A DNA stretch of 23,072 bases from Desulfobacterales bacterium (GTDB lineage: Bacteria; Desulfobacterota; Desulfobacteria; Desulfobacterales; JAHEIW01): positions 1-23,072 of the forward strand of contig JAQYWI010000076.1 in NCBI GenBank assembly GCA_030145015.1, read 5' to 3'. The notes under the pieces were generated by a model. It ran no database searches. It saw only the letters and a list, made by a program, of their open reading frames with translations, and was not told where the DNA came from. Below, in pieces: positions 22,441-23,072 of the stretch; position 1 is the stretch's first letter; every line of letters begins with the position of its first letter. A program made the translations under genes and the position numbers.

Positions 22441-22577
22441 GCCGGATATAGAAATACCTAACCTAATATAGCGTTCAAACACTCTTAAAAATACCTTAGT
22501 GTCAAACAGATGATGATCTTAAATGAAGATAAGTACAATTTAGCAGAAAATTCGCAAATGTTTAATACAAAAAGATA

Positions 22578-22606
22578 ACCAGTATAATACCAGTACAATT
22601 CTGGTA
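22578..22606. promoter_or_regulatory. Helically phased CCAGTA half-sites with -10-like box
   Basis: ACCAGTA at 22578 and 22589 and the inverted TCTGGTA at 22600 are spaced by 11 bp, one helical turn. A TATAAT (22583-22588, plus strand) overlaps them. The pattern suits a small dimeric repressor such as an RHH protein. Only the sequence pattern supports this. Confidence 0.35.
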
Positions 22607-22633
22607 TCGCACAATCTGCTTGGATAAGGCGGT

Positions 22634-22717
22634 CTACTCTTCTATGAGCGGGCTTTCTTCTTGATCAAACTCTTCCTGACAATAGGGGCATTTTAGCTTG
22701 ATTTTTTTATGCCTCAA
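22634..22717 (-). CDS. Possible 27-residue CPYC peptide
   Basis: A short frame from TTG 22717 reads (M)RHKKIKLKCPYCQEEFDQEESPLIEE then TAG. The single CxxC flanked by basic then acidic residues resembles half of a zinc ribbon. A CCCCTACGGGG hairpin lies directly upstream and supplies a poor ribosome site. It could be the remnant of a longer protein. Weakly supported. Confidence 0.3.
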   Translation of the reverse strand: MRHKKIKLKCPYCQEEFDQEESPLIEE

Positions 22718-22797
22718 ATCCCCGTAGGGGAAAGCTATGGGAGCAACAAAAGCAACGCCTCCAAAATCAAAAGGAAATTGTTACTTCACATAGATGA

Positions 22798-23050
22798 GAA
22801 CTGTTGGTCGTTATTTTTCCATTTGTGCATGCAGTCGGTCCCGATTACCCGTACAAAGAAGTGCACAGGCAACTTAAAGCCTTTTGGAAGCGTATCGATG
22901 TGCCTTATCTGGACCTGTATGATCTTTATGAGGGGTTATAATCCCGGGAAGCTGACGGTCAACACTTATGACGCCCATCCCAATGAATTTGCGCACGCAC
23001 TCGCCTCACAGGCGATCGCTGAATTCATAGAAAAAAAAGCAATTAAATAA
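22798..23050 (+). pseudogene. SGNH/GDSL-hydrolase C-terminal fragment, frameshifted
   Basis: Frame one (22798-22941) reads ELLVVIFPFVHAVG, PDYPYKEVHRQLKAFW and VPYLDLYDLYEGL then TAA. The other frame continues from the same point as YNPGKLTVNTYDAHPNEFAHALA, ending at 23050. Together they form the C-terminal part of an SGNH hydrolase, including the catalytic DAHPN (Asp-x-x-His type) block. Losing one G of the GGGG run at 22932-22935 would restore a single frame (..YEGYNPGK..). A TGA lies just before 22798, and the N-terminal GDSL and GxND blocks are absent, so the gene is also truncated at its 5' end. Assigned as a decayed gene; a sequencing error could explain the frameshift but not the truncation. 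Confidence 0.7.
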
Positions 23051-23072
23051 ACGAATCAATAATCCACCCGTT

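Larger units (their letters stand above)
22310..22633. other. Intergenic region with structured RNA and operator-like repeats
   Basis: No protein gene is seen in these 324 bp. The left third is the structured RNA (22344-22440). The rest is AT-rich, with a perfect but apparently unpartnered TTGACA on the minus strand (22505-22500) and a triple half-site at 22578-22606. Confidence 0.5.

Noticed and set aside
22709..23050. 113-residue intact gene on the plus strand
   Set aside because: Only its last third looks like a protein family; the preceding SGNH sequence lies in another frame, so it is a frameshifted fragment.

Overview
The window looks like a chromosomal segment of a sulfate-reducing or related anaerobic Desulfobacterota (Deltaproteobacteria, probably Desulfobacterales). 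The grounds are gene content (PilZ proteins, a dicluster ferredoxin with a winged-helix-like front part, a selenocysteine-type radical SAM protein with its 'selenodomain-associated' partners, small RR-rich proteins), moderate GC in the metabolic genes, AT-rich spacers, and many hairpin-forming intergenic repeats. This is inferred from protein families; no rRNA or tRNA gene is visible.

Layout. (1) 1-1397, minus strand: the 5' part of a PHP-domain phosphoesterase cut by the window edge, an AT-rich spacer with a dispersed hairpin element and a 30-bp perfect palindrome, and an AT-rich tandem PilZ protein. (2) 1572-4307, minus: an arsenosugar-type operon of an AhpD/CMD-like protein, an ArsS-type radical SAM protein and a fused two-domain glycosyltransferase. 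The ArsS reading frame has an in-frame TGA followed by Gly-Gly and a SECIS-like hairpin, so it is read here as a selenoprotein of 336 residues. (3) 4417-14797, minus: a central-carbon and redox cluster, in transcription order MerA-like flavoprotein, zwf, TVP38/DedA-like membrane protein, tkt, tal, rpiA, a Tat-exported molybdopterin oxidoreductase, and NADP-type icd. It covers glucose-6-phosphate oxidation, the non-oxidative pentose phosphate reactions and NADPH supply; pgl and gnd are not in the window.

(4) 15106-17046, plus: thiol peroxidase with a terminator, then an ECF sigma factor with its own promoter and a zinc-type (HxxxCxxC) anti-sigma factor, then a small Arg-rich protein. (5) 17104-17821, minus: a second small Arg-rich protein and a PilZ protein behind a very good sigma-54 promoter. 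(6) 18220-21500, minus: a dicluster ferredoxin protein, a MurG/GT-B-like glycosyltransferase and the Pal lipoprotein, separated by repeat-rich spacers.

(7) 21800-22440, minus: a small regulatory locus. It holds an approximately 88-nt candidate sRNA with a good sigma-70 promoter and an intrinsic terminator, a ribbon-helix-helix protein, a 25-residue membrane peptide, and a second structured RNA ending in a terminator just upstream of that peptide. The two RNAs share the motifs ACCCCACAGAT and ATCCCCAT. I regard this locus and the selenocysteine ArsS as the most interesting parts of the window. (8) 22634-23050: a tiny CxxC peptide and a decayed SGNH-hydrolase fragment.
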